Source of the DNA: JAEUIZ01 sp046155605
GTDB lineage: Bacteria; Planctomycetota; Phycisphaerae; Phycisphaerales; UBA1924
Assembly (NCBI GenBank): GCA_046155605.1
Contig: JBJXFQ010000141.1
Span: 1 to 23,554, forward strand
Length of the DNA: 23,554 nt
Reading direction: 5' to 3'
The position numbers and the translations under genes are program-made. The notes beneath the pieces are model-generated. The model saw nothing but the letters and a program-made list of their open reading frames with translations, was not told the DNA's origin and made no database searches. This document shows, one piece after another, positions 1-7,505 of this stretch. Numbering within the stretch: the stretch's first letter is position 1; the number at the start of each line of letters is the position of its first letter.

Positions 1-140
1 AGAACCGCCGCGTCGGCACCCGCTACGACAAGCTCGCGGTGAACTTCCAGGCGTTCCTCGACCTGGCCATCATCCGCCGATACCTCCGCCTCCTGGCCCC
101 GGGCGATCCGTCAGACACAGCCTAGACTTCTTGTGGGCTC
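1..140 (+). mobile_element. Right end of an IS5-family insertion sequence, cut by the window edge
   Basis: The first bases hold the 3' end of an IS5-type transposase gene. About 10 bases after its stop the reading changes to the C-terminal tail of a dockerin protein with no start of its own. The element boundary should therefore lie between about 126 and 140. The left inverted repeat is outside the window, so neither the terminal repeat nor the target duplication can be shown. Confidence 0.6.
3..125 (+). CDS. IS5-family transposase, C-terminal fragment (5' end outside the window)
   Basis: Forty codons remain before the TAG. They read NRRVGTRYDKLAVNF, then a hydrophobic helix with FLDLAIIRRYLR. 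The R-[RK]-[IV]-x-T-R-Y-D-K-L-A-x-x-[FY] stretch is the usual C-terminal block of IS5-family DDE transposases, located after the catalytic Glu. The start, and hence whether the gene is intact, cannot be judged. It is followed at once by a dockerin-coding remnant, which suggests the element inserted into a dockerin gene. The family call rests on this one block. Confidence 0.75.
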   Translation, partial: NRRVGTRYDKLAVNFQAFLDLAIIRRYLRLLAPGDPSDTA

Positions 141-330
141 AGGCGGTTACGCGAACTGTGATTTCAACACAACTGCCCCCGTTCTCAATGTCGCCGACTT
201 CATCTGCTTCCAGAACCACTATGCCGCGGGCGACGCCTATGCCAACTGCGACAACTCGACCACGCCGCCCGTGCTGAATGTCGCGGACTTCATCTGCTTC
301 CTCAATGCCTTCGCGGCGGGGTGTCCGTAG
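133..330 (+). pseudogene. GC-type dockerin tail of a protein truncated by the IS
   Basis: The frame can be opened at a GTG (133), but what it encodes is just two tandem dockerin-like repeats: YANCDFNTTAPVLNVADF and YANCDNSTTPPVLNVADF, each followed by [IT]CFxNxxAAG, ending in GCP. In the other two dockerin genes of this window (1750-2748 and 3806-5698) the same ~60-residue block is the C-terminus of a secreted protein of 330-630 residues. Here there is no signal peptide and no body, and the IS5-type transposase stop lies 7 bases upstream. I infer a gene cut by insertion, with its 5' part beyond the left edge or lost. Expression as a free 65-residue peptide is possible but there is no SD sequence. 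Confidence 0.7.
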
Positions 331-544
331 GAGTCTGAGCCTTGCGGGGGACGCGTGGCCGCCGGCATGGGCAGAAGGAACGCGGCGGTCGGCAGGCGAT
401 GCGATGACGGCGTTCAAGGGGACGTGGAAGGCGAAGGCGTAGGCGGCGCACGGGGCATCCATGCCCAAGGTCGCGAGCCTGAGTCGCCCGTCGCGCCACT
501 GCCTCGCTCGTCGCGCCTCAACCAAGGCGGCCAAGCCGCGAGCG

Positions 545-1426
545 TTACACCCGACGCTCTTCGATCTTGCTCAGTCTTGACGCGTGTTCGGTGAGTTTGT
601 CGTGCTCGCGGCTCTTGCCCAGCCGGGATATCGCGCCGCCGCCGGTCACGCCGACGCCGGCCGAGATGAGAAGAGCGATGAGTTCCTCGGTGCTGAGACC
701 CTCGACCTTTTTCAGGTCCTCTTTGGAGACGCCCTGGGCCGCGAGGCTCTCGAGAATCTGCTTGCGAACCTCCTCGGGCGTCTGGGCCGATTCGGTGATC
801 CATTGCCTGATCTTCTCGGGCTCCATCTTGGCGATCTTGTCGAGCGCGTCGCGGGAGAGAGAATCGACAGTCGCCCGGACCCGCTCCTCGGACTCCTTCA
901 AGTCATCCTTGACCTCCCTCACCTGGTCATCGACCTTCGCGGAAAGCGCGTTCGCGGCCTCGATCACCTTCCGGTGACGTTCGTCGATGAGCGAGCGGGT
1001 CTCCTCGCGCTCCGCGAGCGCCGCCGATCTCGATTGGGATTCTTCTTTCACCTTCGAGGCCGCGGTCTGGATGGCACCGCCATAGTTTCCCGCCGCGATC
1101 TGTCCGATGGTGCCGACGCCGGCCTCGATCCAGCCCGACAGCCTGTCGATGCTGAACGCCGACTGCCGCATCTTCTCTGCTTGCTCGTCGAGTTGCTTCC
1201 GCAGCGCCTCGAGGTCGCTCGCGTAGTCCTTCGCGACCTTGGTCACGCCCGCGTGATCCCCCTTGTCGTGCTTATCGACCGCCGTGAGTACGGATGCGGT
1301 GCCCGTGCCGACTTCCTTGATGACGTTGTGCTCACTCAGAACGACATCCTTGGGGGTGGCGCATCCCGCGAGGAGTGAGGACATCAACAGGCCGGTGTAT
1401 GCGATCGCTCGTTCGTTCGTGCTCAT
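545..1426 (-). CDS. Predicted lipoprotein with long coiled coil
   Basis: The 293-residue protein begins with a short signal sequence ending in the lipobox LLAGC (Cys22), so it should be lipid-anchored after export. Residues about 60-215 are charged and heptad-like (long runs of Glu/Lys/Arg/Ala), which predicts an extended coiled coil. Residues about 243-268 form a small-residue hydrophobic segment (LIALLISAGVGVTGGG), and a basic tail follows. The ATG has a good SD (GGAG, 8 bases upstream), and a sigma-70-like promoter lies about 50-75 bases upstream of the gene. It stands alone on the minus strand between the dockerin remnant and a secreted dockerin gene. I do not recognise a family. The build recalls envelope spacer or tether lipoproteins, but no function should be assigned. 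Confidence 0.8.
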   Translation of the reverse strand: MSTNERAIAYTGLLMSSLLAGCATPKDVVLSEHNVIKEVGTGTASVLTAVDKHDKGDHAGVTKVAKDYASDLEALRKQLDEQAEKMRQSAFSIDRLSGWIEAGVGTIGQIAAGNYGGAIQTAASKVKEESQSRSAALAEREETRSLIDERHRKVIEAANALSAKVDDQVREVKDDLKESEERVRATVDSLSRDALDKIAKMEPEKIRQWITESAQTPEEVRKQILESLAAQGVSKEDLKKVEGLSTEELIALLISAGVGVTGGGAISRLGKSREHDKLTEHASRLSKIEERRV

Positions 1427-1473
1427 GCGTGCTCTCCGGAAAGGTGGCCAAGATAGATTCCGACTACCGAATC

Positions 1474-1502
1474 ATGATACATGCGGCCCTGTCATAATGC
1501 AA
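1474..1502 (-). promoter_or_regulatory. Candidate sigma-70-type promoter for the lipoprotein gene
   Basis: Read on the minus strand: -35 TTGCAT (1502-1497), a 17-base spacer, and -10 TATCAT (1479-1474). Transcription would start near 1467, giving a leader of about 40 bases before the ATG at 1426. The match is by eye to the general bacterial consensus. Confidence 0.45.
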
Positions 1503-1530
1503 TAGCAATGTTGTTTGCCGCATATCACAA

Positions 1531-1536
1531 TATAAT
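1531..1536 (+). promoter_or_regulatory. Perfect TATAAT, possible -10 box for the dockerin gene at 1750
   Basis: TATAAT occurs exactly here in otherwise GC-rich DNA. The best -35-like hexamer (TTGTTT, 1511-1516) is only 14 bases away, so the pair is not ideal. A start near 1543 would give a leader of about 200 bases that includes the hairpin at 1695-1716. Confidence 0.3.
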
Positions 1537-1694
1537 GTCATAAGTGCGCGAAGTGGCACATCTTTGTGGCTTCCGGCAATGGTGTCCGGCAGCGGTCACT
1601 GCGGATCGTCCGATATCTCCCTAAAGCCCGAGAGAATCGACACTTCGACCACGATTTTCGTCGTGCGCAGCCCTTGCGCTCTGTAGACTCTGGG

Positions 1695-1716
1695 CCACGC
1701 CGAGGGTTCGGCGTGG
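1695..1716 (+). promoter_or_regulatory. 9-bp perfect hairpin in the leader of the dockerin gene
   Basis: CCACGCCGA (1695-1703), a GGGT loop and TCGGCGTGG (1708-1716) form a perfect 9-bp stem. It ends about 20 bases before the GAGGAGGA SD at about 1736-1743. It has no T-tract, so an RNA leader structure or a protein-binding dyad is more likely than a terminator. Confidence 0.45.
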
Positions 1717-1749
1717 GCACGAATTAGCGGTGACAGAGGAGGATCGCGA

Positions 1750-2748
1750 ATGCGTTATTCACATCGGGCCGTCACGGCGGCTGTTGCGGCTTTCTGCGCG
1801 GGGAGCGTCTGCTCGGCGCAGTTGACGGTCGTCACGCAGTTCGGAACGACATCCGCGGTCGGCCTGGGCTTCGATCATTCGGCGGGCACCGTCTGGATGT
1901 ATCCGAGTTTCGGCGCGACGCTAAACCGCTACTCGGCGACGGGCACGCTTCTGGGCTCCGTGCCGCGACCGGGCGAATCGGCCAACGACGCGGATGTCGA
2001 GGTCACGGACGGCCCACTGACGCTGGCGGGCGTGCCGCTGCCGGATGCGACGCTGCTCTTCATCAACGGCGAGACGGGCGTGGCCGAGGTCTACGCGATC
2101 GATAAGGCGACGGGCAGCGTGCTGGCGACGCTAGTGACCAACTTCGGCGCGAGCCATGTGGTGGGTGGGTCGCACCACCCGCAGCGCGGGACGCTGTTCC
2201 TGGTGCAGGACGCGGTGCCGAGCGGGACGGTGAATGACAACCTGGTGGCAGAGATCAATCCCGCGACGGGCGCGGTGGTGCAATCGTGGTACACAACGAT
2301 GGCGCTGCCGGGCTTCACGATCGACTTTGGCGACATCGAGGTGGCGGGGAACGGGAACATCCTGCTCGTGAGCAGCGACGAGACCAGCGTCGGGGAGTTC
2401 ACGCCGACAGGAACCTTCGTGGCGCTCCGGGCGTTGCCGGCGGGGGTGTCGAGCCTGGCGGGGATTGGCGTCGATCGAGCGTCGTGCGAGTGGTGGGTGA
2501 TCGAGAACGGCGGACAGGTCGCTCGGCTCGGCGGGCTGACGGGCTCGGCGGTATGCGGGACCTGCTACGCCAACTGCGACGGCAGCACCAGCGCGCCCGT
2601 GCTCAACGTCAACGACTTCACCTGCTTCCTCAACAAGTTTGCGGCGGCAGACTCGTACGCAAACTGTGACGCCAGCACGACGGTGCCGGTGCTGAATGTC
2701 AACGACTTCACCTGCTTCCTCAACGCCTTCGCGGCCGGGTGCTCATAG
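1750..2748 (+). CDS. Secreted protein with C-terminal GC-type dockerin
   Basis: A 332-residue exported protein. Residues 1-23 are a typical signal peptide with an SA|Q cleavage site. The body (about 24-270) is rich in short beta-strand-like repeats with Gly/Thr turns and motifs such as VGEFTPTGTF, consistent with a beta-propeller of the SMP-30/NHL sort, though no signature is decisive. Residues about 272-332 are two tandem NCDxSTxxPVLNVNDFTCF repeats ending in GCS. Such tails are annotated as GC-type dockerin in Phycisphaerales, with an inferred role in attachment at the cell surface. The ATG follows a strong SD (GAGGAGGA). The substrate or partner is unknown. Confidence 0.88.
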   Translation: MRYSHRAVTAAVAAFCAGSVCSAQLTVVTQFGTTSAVGLGFDHSAGTVWMYPSFGATLNRYSATGTLLGSVPRPGESANDADVEVTDGPLTLAGVPLPDATLLFINGETGVAEVYAIDKATGSVLATLVTNFGASHVVGGSHHPQRGTLFLVQDAVPSGTVNDNLVAEINPATGAVVQSWYTTMALPGFTIDFGDIEVAGNGNILLVSSDETSVGEFTPTGTFVALRALPAGVSSLAGIGVDRASCEWWVIENGGQVARLGGLTGSAVCGTCYANCDGSTSAPVLNVNDFTCFLNKFAAADSYANCDASTTVPVLNVNDFTCFLNAFAAGCS

Positions 2749-2887
2749 GGCTCGCCGATTCGAGCGCCGTCGTCAACGCTTGCGCCCCTCTCACGCAAAC
2801 GCCGAAAGCAGCCTGCTCACGATGCTCCCGGGTCATACCATTGCTCGCCCCGGTCGCGGGATCGACCCGGCGAATCGAGAGCACACC

Positions 2888-3661
2888 ATGAACGGATTGT
2901 CGGGCAAGGCCGCGCTGGTCACGGGCGGCACGAGCGGGATCGGCAAGGCAACGGTTCTGGCGCTGGCCGCCGCGGGGACGCACGTCGTTTTCACCGGGCG
3001 GCGCGCCGCCGAGGGCGCGGCCGTCGCCGAGGAAGCGACGCGGCGCGGCTCGGCGCATGGCGTCAAGGCCAAGTTCGTGCGCGGCGACGTGACGGACGAG
3101 CGGCATCTCGAGGACGCCGTCGGCGAGGCGGCGGCGCTGCGCGGGAGACTGGACTTCGCGTTTAACAACGCGGGCGTGGAGTTGATGGGATCGCCCACGA
3201 TCGAGGCGAACGCCGACGACTTCCGGCGGGTCTTTGACATCAACGTGCTCGGCGTGCTCCTGGCGATGAAGCACGAGATCCGTGCCATGCTCAAGGGCGG
3301 CGGGGGCAGCATCGTGAACACCTCGAGCATCGCGGGACAGATCGGCATGCCCGGCGCGGGCATCTACATCGCCTCCAAGCACGCCGTCAACGGGCTCACA
3401 AAGTCGGCGGCACTCGAAGTGGCCAAGCACAACATCCGCGTCAACACCGTCAGTCCTGCCGCCATCGAGACCGACATGATGGATCGCTTCACCGGCGGGC
3501 GAGCGCCCGAGGCGCTGAGTTGGCTGACCAGCCTCCACCCCATCGGCCGAACGGGAAAGCCCGAAGAGATCGCCCATCCCGTGCTCTTCCTCCTCAGCGA
3601 CGCCGCCAGTTTCATCACCGGGCAGGACCTGCTCGTTGACGGGGCGTTCACGGCCCAGTGA
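2888..3661 (+). CDS. SDR-family oxidoreductase (short-chain dehydrogenase)
   Basis: The 257-residue protein is a classical SDR: TGGTSGIG at residues 12-19 binds the NAD(P) dinucleotide, NNAG closes the central sheet, and the catalytic set is Ser147-Tyr160-Lys164 (YIASK). The C-terminus ends in the usual SFITGQDLLVDGA. The N-terminal Arg-rich dinucleotide half (FTGRR) favours NADPH, by analogy. I took the ATG at 2888 because the SDR fold starts there and GAGAG lies just upstream; the frame is open further 5' but encodes nothing family-like. It is cytosolic, unlike its two secreted neighbours, and is separated from each by about 140 bases, so it is probably transcribed alone. The substrate cannot be told. 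Confidence 0.92.
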   Translation: MNGLSGKAALVTGGTSGIGKATVLALAAAGTHVVFTGRRAAEGAAVAEEATRRGSAHGVKAKFVRGDVTDERHLEDAVGEAAALRGRLDFAFNNAGVELMGSPTIEANADDFRRVFDINVLGVLLAMKHEIRAMLKGGGGSIVNTSSIAGQIGMPGAGIYIASKHAVNGLTKSAALEVAKHNIRVNTVSPAAIETDMMDRFTGGRAPEALSWLTSLHPIGRTGKPEEIAHPVLFLLSDAASFITGQDLLVDGAFTAQ

Positions 3662-3669
3662 CCGGCATC

Positions 3670-3693
3670 GGCCTCATCCGCTTTGGATGGGCC
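3670..3693 (+). terminator. Terminator-like hairpin after the SDR gene
   Basis: GGCC-T-CATCC (3670-3679) pairs with GGATG-GGCC (3685-3693): a 9-bp stem with one bulged T and a five-base loop, starting 8 bases after the stop codon. It lacks a following T-run, so termination is inferred from position and stem strength only. Confidence 0.4.
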
Positions 3694-3805
3694 TGCAAAG
3701 CCCCGGCAAGAATCCGCGCCCACATTCTTCGCACATTTCGCATACTCGGACGGAAACCAATCCACCTCATGCTCGGGTACAGCCCGATCAGCCCGGAGAT
3801 GCGCC

Positions 3806-5698
3806 ATGTGCCGTCGATCCCTCGCCCAGCGTTCGGTCCTTTCTGTCCTTTGTCTCGCCGGCTCCGCCAGCGCGCAATGCTCGTGGCTCGTCGATGACGT
3901 CCCCGACTTCGACCAGCGGCGGACCACCACCGCCCAGCACGCGGGCCTGCCCAACGACGGCAACATGTACTGCGGGCCTACCTCCGTCACCAACTGGATG
4001 GCGTACCTGGCGAATCGCGGAATCTCGCAGCCCAATACCCTCGCGGGTCCTCGCGACTGGGAGAGCCAAAACGAGTACGACCGCGTGACGTCGGTCCTTC
4101 TCACCATGGGCACGCTGATGGGAACCTCGCCTTCGGGCGGCACCAAGGGCGGGCTGGTGCCGGGCGCGAGGATCTACTCGAGCCTCTTCGCCAACGGCGA
4201 CATCATCGTCGGCAAGAGTTCCCTCTTCGCCGACGGGTACTTCCCCGCCGTCGATGACATGAAGACCATCCACGACCTCGGGGGACACCTCTTCGCATCC
4301 TACGGGTTCTACAGCGCCACCACCGGCGGCACCCGCGGCGGCGGGCACGTCATCACCATCACCGGCGTCTGGGATGTTGGGTGCGCCAGCACGCCGATCC
4401 TCATGTTCAACGACCCCGCGAGCGACGGGGCGAACGCGACGCAGAGCGACTTCCGCACGAACCTCGCGGCGCTTATCCCGGTCACCGGACAGTTCAGGCC
4501 CGAGGCGGGGGCCAACGCCGTCTCGGCCACGCTGCTGCGGATGGACATCACGACGGCGAGCAAGAACTTCATTGACATGCTGGGCTTCGTGATGCCCGCG
4601 AGCGCCCTGTTCGGTGGTTCGACGGACCAGGGCACGCTCCAACTCATCACCCCATACCGCCCGCAGGGGAGCCTCGCGCAGCCCACCCGCACCTTCAACA
4701 CGCCCAGCGGGACCGGCGTCGTGCTCGACATGGCCGCCGGCCCGAATCCGTTCTTCCACTACTACCTCTGCTCTCGCACCGGAACGCAGCCCGCGGGCGT
4801 ATGGCGCGTGAACACGCTCAGCGGCGTGAGCACGCGCCTGACCACGGGCCATGTGAACCCGTCGCGAATCTGCATCGGACGGCTCGGCGACGTGTATGTG
4901 ATGGACGGCGACACTGTCTTTCGCTACACCCCGAGCACGGGACAGACGCCCACCGGCTCGTTCACGCCCAGTCTCACGCCTGCCGCCATCGCCTACAACG
5001 ATCTCAACGACACGGTCTCGATCCTGAGCGAGCAGCCTCCGATCGGGACGCGCCGGCTATACACCTACCCCAGGACGCTCTCCGGATTCGGGACGAACCG
5101 CCCGATGCCAGTCGGCGTCGACGGTGCGGTGTGGATCGGGTGCGACGAGGACCAGAGCGACGCGCACTTCGTCTGCGGGGACGGCACCACGACGCTCTAT
5201 CGCATCGCGTACGACAGCACGACCACGTCGCTCGAAGTCACCGATTCGATCACGCACGCGGCAGGTGCGACCCTCACGAATCTCAACGTGGTGGACGGCA
5301 ACCGCCTCATCTACGCGAACAACGGCGTCCTCGTCGAGAAGGTGCGCAACACCCAGGGCAACTGGGTCAACCGCGCGGGCTCGCGCTGGGCCGGACGATC
5401 GGCACCCAACGGCGTCTCCATGGTCCGCTCCCGCGACGCCCACACCCCGACCATGGACGGCCCGGGATTCGACAACCTGCTCAACCCGACCGTGTATCCC
5501 TCGCTCCCGGCCTGCTCCGCCAACTGCGACGACTCGACCGCGACCCCGGTTCTCAATGTCAACGATTTCATCTGCTTCCAGAACCGCTTCGCGGCCCAGC
5601 ACCCCTACGCCAACTGCGACCTCTCGACGACCGTGCCCGTTCTCAACGTCAACGACTTCATCTGCTTCCAGAACCGGTTCGCGGCGGGCTGCTCCTGA
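3806..5698 (+). CDS. Secreted C39-like cysteine peptidase-domain protein with GC-type dockerin
   Basis: A 630-residue exported protein. The start is the ATG followed by a clean signal peptide (residues 1-23, cut before Gln24), with GGAG 7 bases upstream; the frame is open further 5' but this start gives the secretion signal. Residues about 30-225 look like a papain-like peptidase of the C39 kind: DGNMYCGPTSVTNW carries the presumed nucleophile Cys56, GGGHVITITG carries His181, and MFNDPAS carries Asp203. Residues about 280-560 are repetitive beta-strand segments resembling a propeller. Residues about 568-630 are two dockerin repeats ending in GCS. It may process or bind peptides at the cell surface. 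Activity is inferred from the triad alone, and an inactive binding role is possible. Confidence 0.85.
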   Translation: MCRRSLAQRSVLSVLCLAGSASAQCSWLVDDVPDFDQRRTTTAQHAGLPNDGNMYCGPTSVTNWMAYLANRGISQPNTLAGPRDWESQNEYDRVTSVLLTMGTLMGTSPSGGTKGGLVPGARIYSSLFANGDIIVGKSSLFADGYFPAVDDMKTIHDLGGHLFASYGFYSATTGGTRGGGHVITITGVWDVGCASTPILMFNDPASDGANATQSDFRTNLAALIPVTGQFRPEAGANAVSATLLRMDITTASKNFIDMLGFVMPASALFGGSTDQGTLQLITPYRPQGSLAQPTRTFNTPSGTGVVLDMAAGPNPFFHYYLCSRTGTQPAGVWRVNTLSGVSTRLTTGHVNPSRICIGRLGDVYVMDGDTVFRYTPSTGQTPTGSFTPSLTPAAIAYNDLNDTVSILSEQPPIGTRRLYTYPRTLSGFGTNRPMPVGVDGAVWIGCDEDQSDAHFVCGDGTTTLYRIAYDSTTTSLEVTDSITHAAGATLTNLNVVDGNRLIYANNGVLVEKVRNTQGNWVNRAGSRWAGRSAPNGVSMVRSRDAHTPTMDGPGFDNLLNPTVYPSLPACSANCDDSTATPVLNVNDFICFQNRFAAQHPYANCDLSTTVPVLNVNDFICFQNRFAAGCS

Positions 5699-5723
5699 GC
5701 GCGCCAGGCGGGAGCGACCCCCG

Positions 5724-6764
5724 CTACCGCGCCAGCGCCAGCAGCCGCGCCACTCGCTCCTTGATCGGCGGGTGCGAGAGGAACACGGAGTTGAGCGCCT
5801 GGTGCGCGTCGCGCATCTTGCGTAGCGGGTTGACGATGTACATGTGGGCCGTGCCCCGGTTGGCCGTGTCCACCAGCGGCTCGTGATCGTTGGCGAGTTT
5901 CTGCAGCGCCGAGGCCAAGCCCAGCGGATTCCGCGTCAGTTCAACCGCGCCGGCATCGGCGAGATACTCGCGCTGACGGCTGTAGGCCATCTGGATAATC
6001 CGCGCGATGATCGGCGCGAGAATGGCCAGGACGATCGCGGCAATGTACAGAACGACGATGACGCCCCCGCCCTCCTTGCCGCCTTTGCCGCGTCCGCTGC
6101 GCGAGTAGAAAAGGATCCGCCAGAACGCGTCGCACGCGAACGCGATCAGCCCAACCATGGTGGCCATCAGCATCGAGAATCGGATGTCGTAGTGCCGGAC
6201 GTGCGCCATCTCGTGCGCCATCACGCCCTGCAACTCGTCGCGCGTGAGTTTCTGCCGCAGGCCGACGGTGATCGCCACCGCCGCGTGCTTCGGGTCGCGC
6301 CCGGTCGCAAAGGCGTTCATGGCGGAGTCGTCGATGAGGAACACCCGCGGCATCGGGAGCCCCGCCGCGATCGCCACCTCTTCCACCACGTTGAACAGTT
6401 CCGGATCGAGCGGCTTGGTGATCTCCCTCGCGCCGGACATGCGCAGGATCGCGTTTGCCCCGCCGAACCAACTCCAGAGCGTGCCCAATGTCGCCGCCAG
6501 AAACGCGACCACGCACCCGAGGACGATCGACGGCACGAGCGATTCGAGGTCCGGTGCCGCGCCCATTCGGACGGCGATCGCCGAGGCGATGACGCCGCCC
6601 ACCGCCACGCCCAGCACGACCATGACGATCATCAGCACCACGCTCTGCCGTTTGTTCCGGCGGATGAGATCGTGGAACGTCAGCGTGCCCGGATAGGCCG
6701 ACACGCGGCGGCGCATCTGGTCGTCGGGGGCGGAGATGGTCGCAGGCTCGGACACGACAGGCAC
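5724..6764 (-). CDS. htpX: M48-family membrane zinc metalloprotease, HtpX-like
   Basis: HtpX-type proteases degrade misfolded membrane proteins. The catalytic motif HEMAH is at residues 184-188 in the context GVMAHEMAHVRH, and the third zinc ligand is probably the Glu in QREYLADAGAVEL. Two N-terminal membrane helices (about 43-65 and 76-98) and two further hydrophobic segments (about 202-222 and 238-262) match the family, as does the length (346). The GTG at 6764 gives a 16-residue extension before Met17 (6716); either start is possible and no strong SD decides. It lies 19 bases after the LemA gene on the same strand, and lemA-htpX pairs are widespread. It converges with the dockerin gene, with 25 bases between the stops. 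Confidence 0.92.
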   Translation of the reverse strand: MPVVSEPATISAPDDQMRRRVSAYPGTLTFHDLIRRNKRQSVVLMIVMVVLGVAVGGVIASAIAVRMGAAPDLESLVPSIVLGCVVAFLAATLGTLWSWFGGANAILRMSGAREITKPLDPELFNVVEEVAIAAGLPMPRVFLIDDSAMNAFATGRDPKHAAVAITVGLRQKLTRDELQGVMAHEMAHVRHYDIRFSMLMATMVGLIAFACDAFWRILFYSRSGRGKGGKEGGGVIVVLYIAAIVLAILAPIIARIIQMAYSRQREYLADAGAVELTRNPLGLASALQKLANDHEPLVDTANRGTAHMYIVNPLRKMRDAHQALNSVFLSHPPIKERVARLLALAR

Positions 6765-6783
6765 TCAATCCCGGCGGCCGCCG

Positions 6784-7350
6784 TTACGAGAACGACACCT
6801 TCGGCGCCTCGCGGACCGCCGACTCCTCGACCTTGAAATACTCGCGCGGTCCGAAGTTGAACGCGCCGGCGACGATGTTCGACGGGAACGTCTGCCGCGA
6901 CTCTTCGTAGCGGCCGACGCAGTCGTTGTAGTGCTGCCGCGCGAAGCCGATCTTGTTCTCCGTGCTCGCGAGTTCCTCCTGCAGCGACGAGAAGTTGGTG
7001 TTGGCCTTGAGGTCCGGATACGCCTCGGCCAGCGCGAAGAGCCGACCCAGCGCCTGCGTCACCACGCCCTCGGCCTCGGCTCGCTCGCCCACCGACGAAC
7101 CCTGCACCTGCACCGCCTTGTTCCGCGCCGAGATGACAGCCTCGAGCGTGCCCTTCTCGTGCGAGGCATACCCCTTCACCGTTTCGACGAGGTTCGGGAT
7201 CAGGTCGTACCGCCGCTTGAGTTGCACATCAACCTGCGCGAAGGCGTTGTCGGAGTCAACCCGCTTGCGGACGAGCCCGTTGTAGAGCCCGACCATGATG
7301 AGCAGCGCCAGGAACGCCAGCACGATCACACCGCCAACGACGATCCACAT
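6784..7350 (-). CDS. lemA: LemA family protein
   Basis: The 188-residue protein has one N-terminal membrane helix (residues about 3-22) followed by the hallmark LemA sequence: YNGLVRKRVDSDNAFAQVDV, then LKRRYDLIPNLVETVKGYA, then a helical domain with RNKAV and the conserved YPDLKAN and LASTENKIGFARQHYND blocks. The ATG at 7350 is preceded by GGGAGG at 6 bases and is preferred to a TTG two codons earlier. LemA proteins are membrane-anchored helical-bundle proteins of uncertain function, often operonic with htpX, as here. A 27-nt palindrome lies 17 bases upstream of the start. Confidence 0.95.
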   Translation of the reverse strand: MWIVVGGVIVLAFLALLIMVGLYNGLVRKRVDSDNAFAQVDVQLKRRYDLIPNLVETVKGYASHEKGTLEAVISARNKAVQVQGSSVGERAEAEGVVTQALGRLFALAEAYPDLKANTNFSSLQEELASTENKIGFARQHYNDCVGRYEESRQTFPSNIVAGAFNFGPREYFKVEESAVREAPKVSFS

Positions 7351-7367
7351 GGGCAACCTCCCTTCGA

Positions 7368-7394
7368 GCCTCGGATCGTACTACGTCCCGAGGC
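7368..7394 (-). promoter_or_regulatory. 27-nt near-perfect palindrome upstream of lemA, candidate operator
   Basis: The arms GCCTCGG (7368-7374) and CCGAGGC (7388-7394) are exact inverted copies, and the centre adds CGTA-C-TACG (7377-7385). Overall 11 of 13 base pairs match around position 7381. It sits in the divergent region, 18-44 bases before the lemA start and about 110 bases before the plus-strand membrane gene. A dimeric regulator site is the natural reading; an RNA hairpin is the alternative. Confidence 0.45.
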
Positions 7395-7505
7395 CCCGCG
7401 CGGTAGGCTGTCCCGACGTTCGCGCCGTTGCCCGCTCCGCTCCCGGCATCTTTCGGCGGTCCGGCACGCGGGTTTCAACCGGCTAGCCTTCTGAAAGGAC
7501 TTGCC

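Larger units (their letters stand above)
1427..1749. other. Divergent intergenic region with an AT-rich core
   Basis: The 323 bases separate the minus-strand lipoprotein gene from the plus-strand dockerin gene. Positions about 1450-1560 are clearly more AT-rich than the surroundings and carry candidate promoters for both directions (listed separately). A strong hairpin sits at 1695-1716, in the leader of the plus-strand gene. No convincing coding frame was seen in it. Confidence 0.6.

Noticed and set aside
139..534. Long minus-strand open frame across the dockerin remnant and the spacer
   Set aside because: Half of it is antisense to the dockerin repeats and the rest shows no family character. 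Long antisense frames are expected at this GC.
1538..1720. 60-codon minus-strand frame in the divergent intergenic region
   Set aside because: No SD, Arg-rich composition, and it covers the leader hairpin of the dockerin gene.
2750..2765. GCTCG...CGAGC hairpin after the dockerin gene at 1750
   Set aside because: Only 5 bp with a six-base loop and no T-run; too weak to call a terminator.
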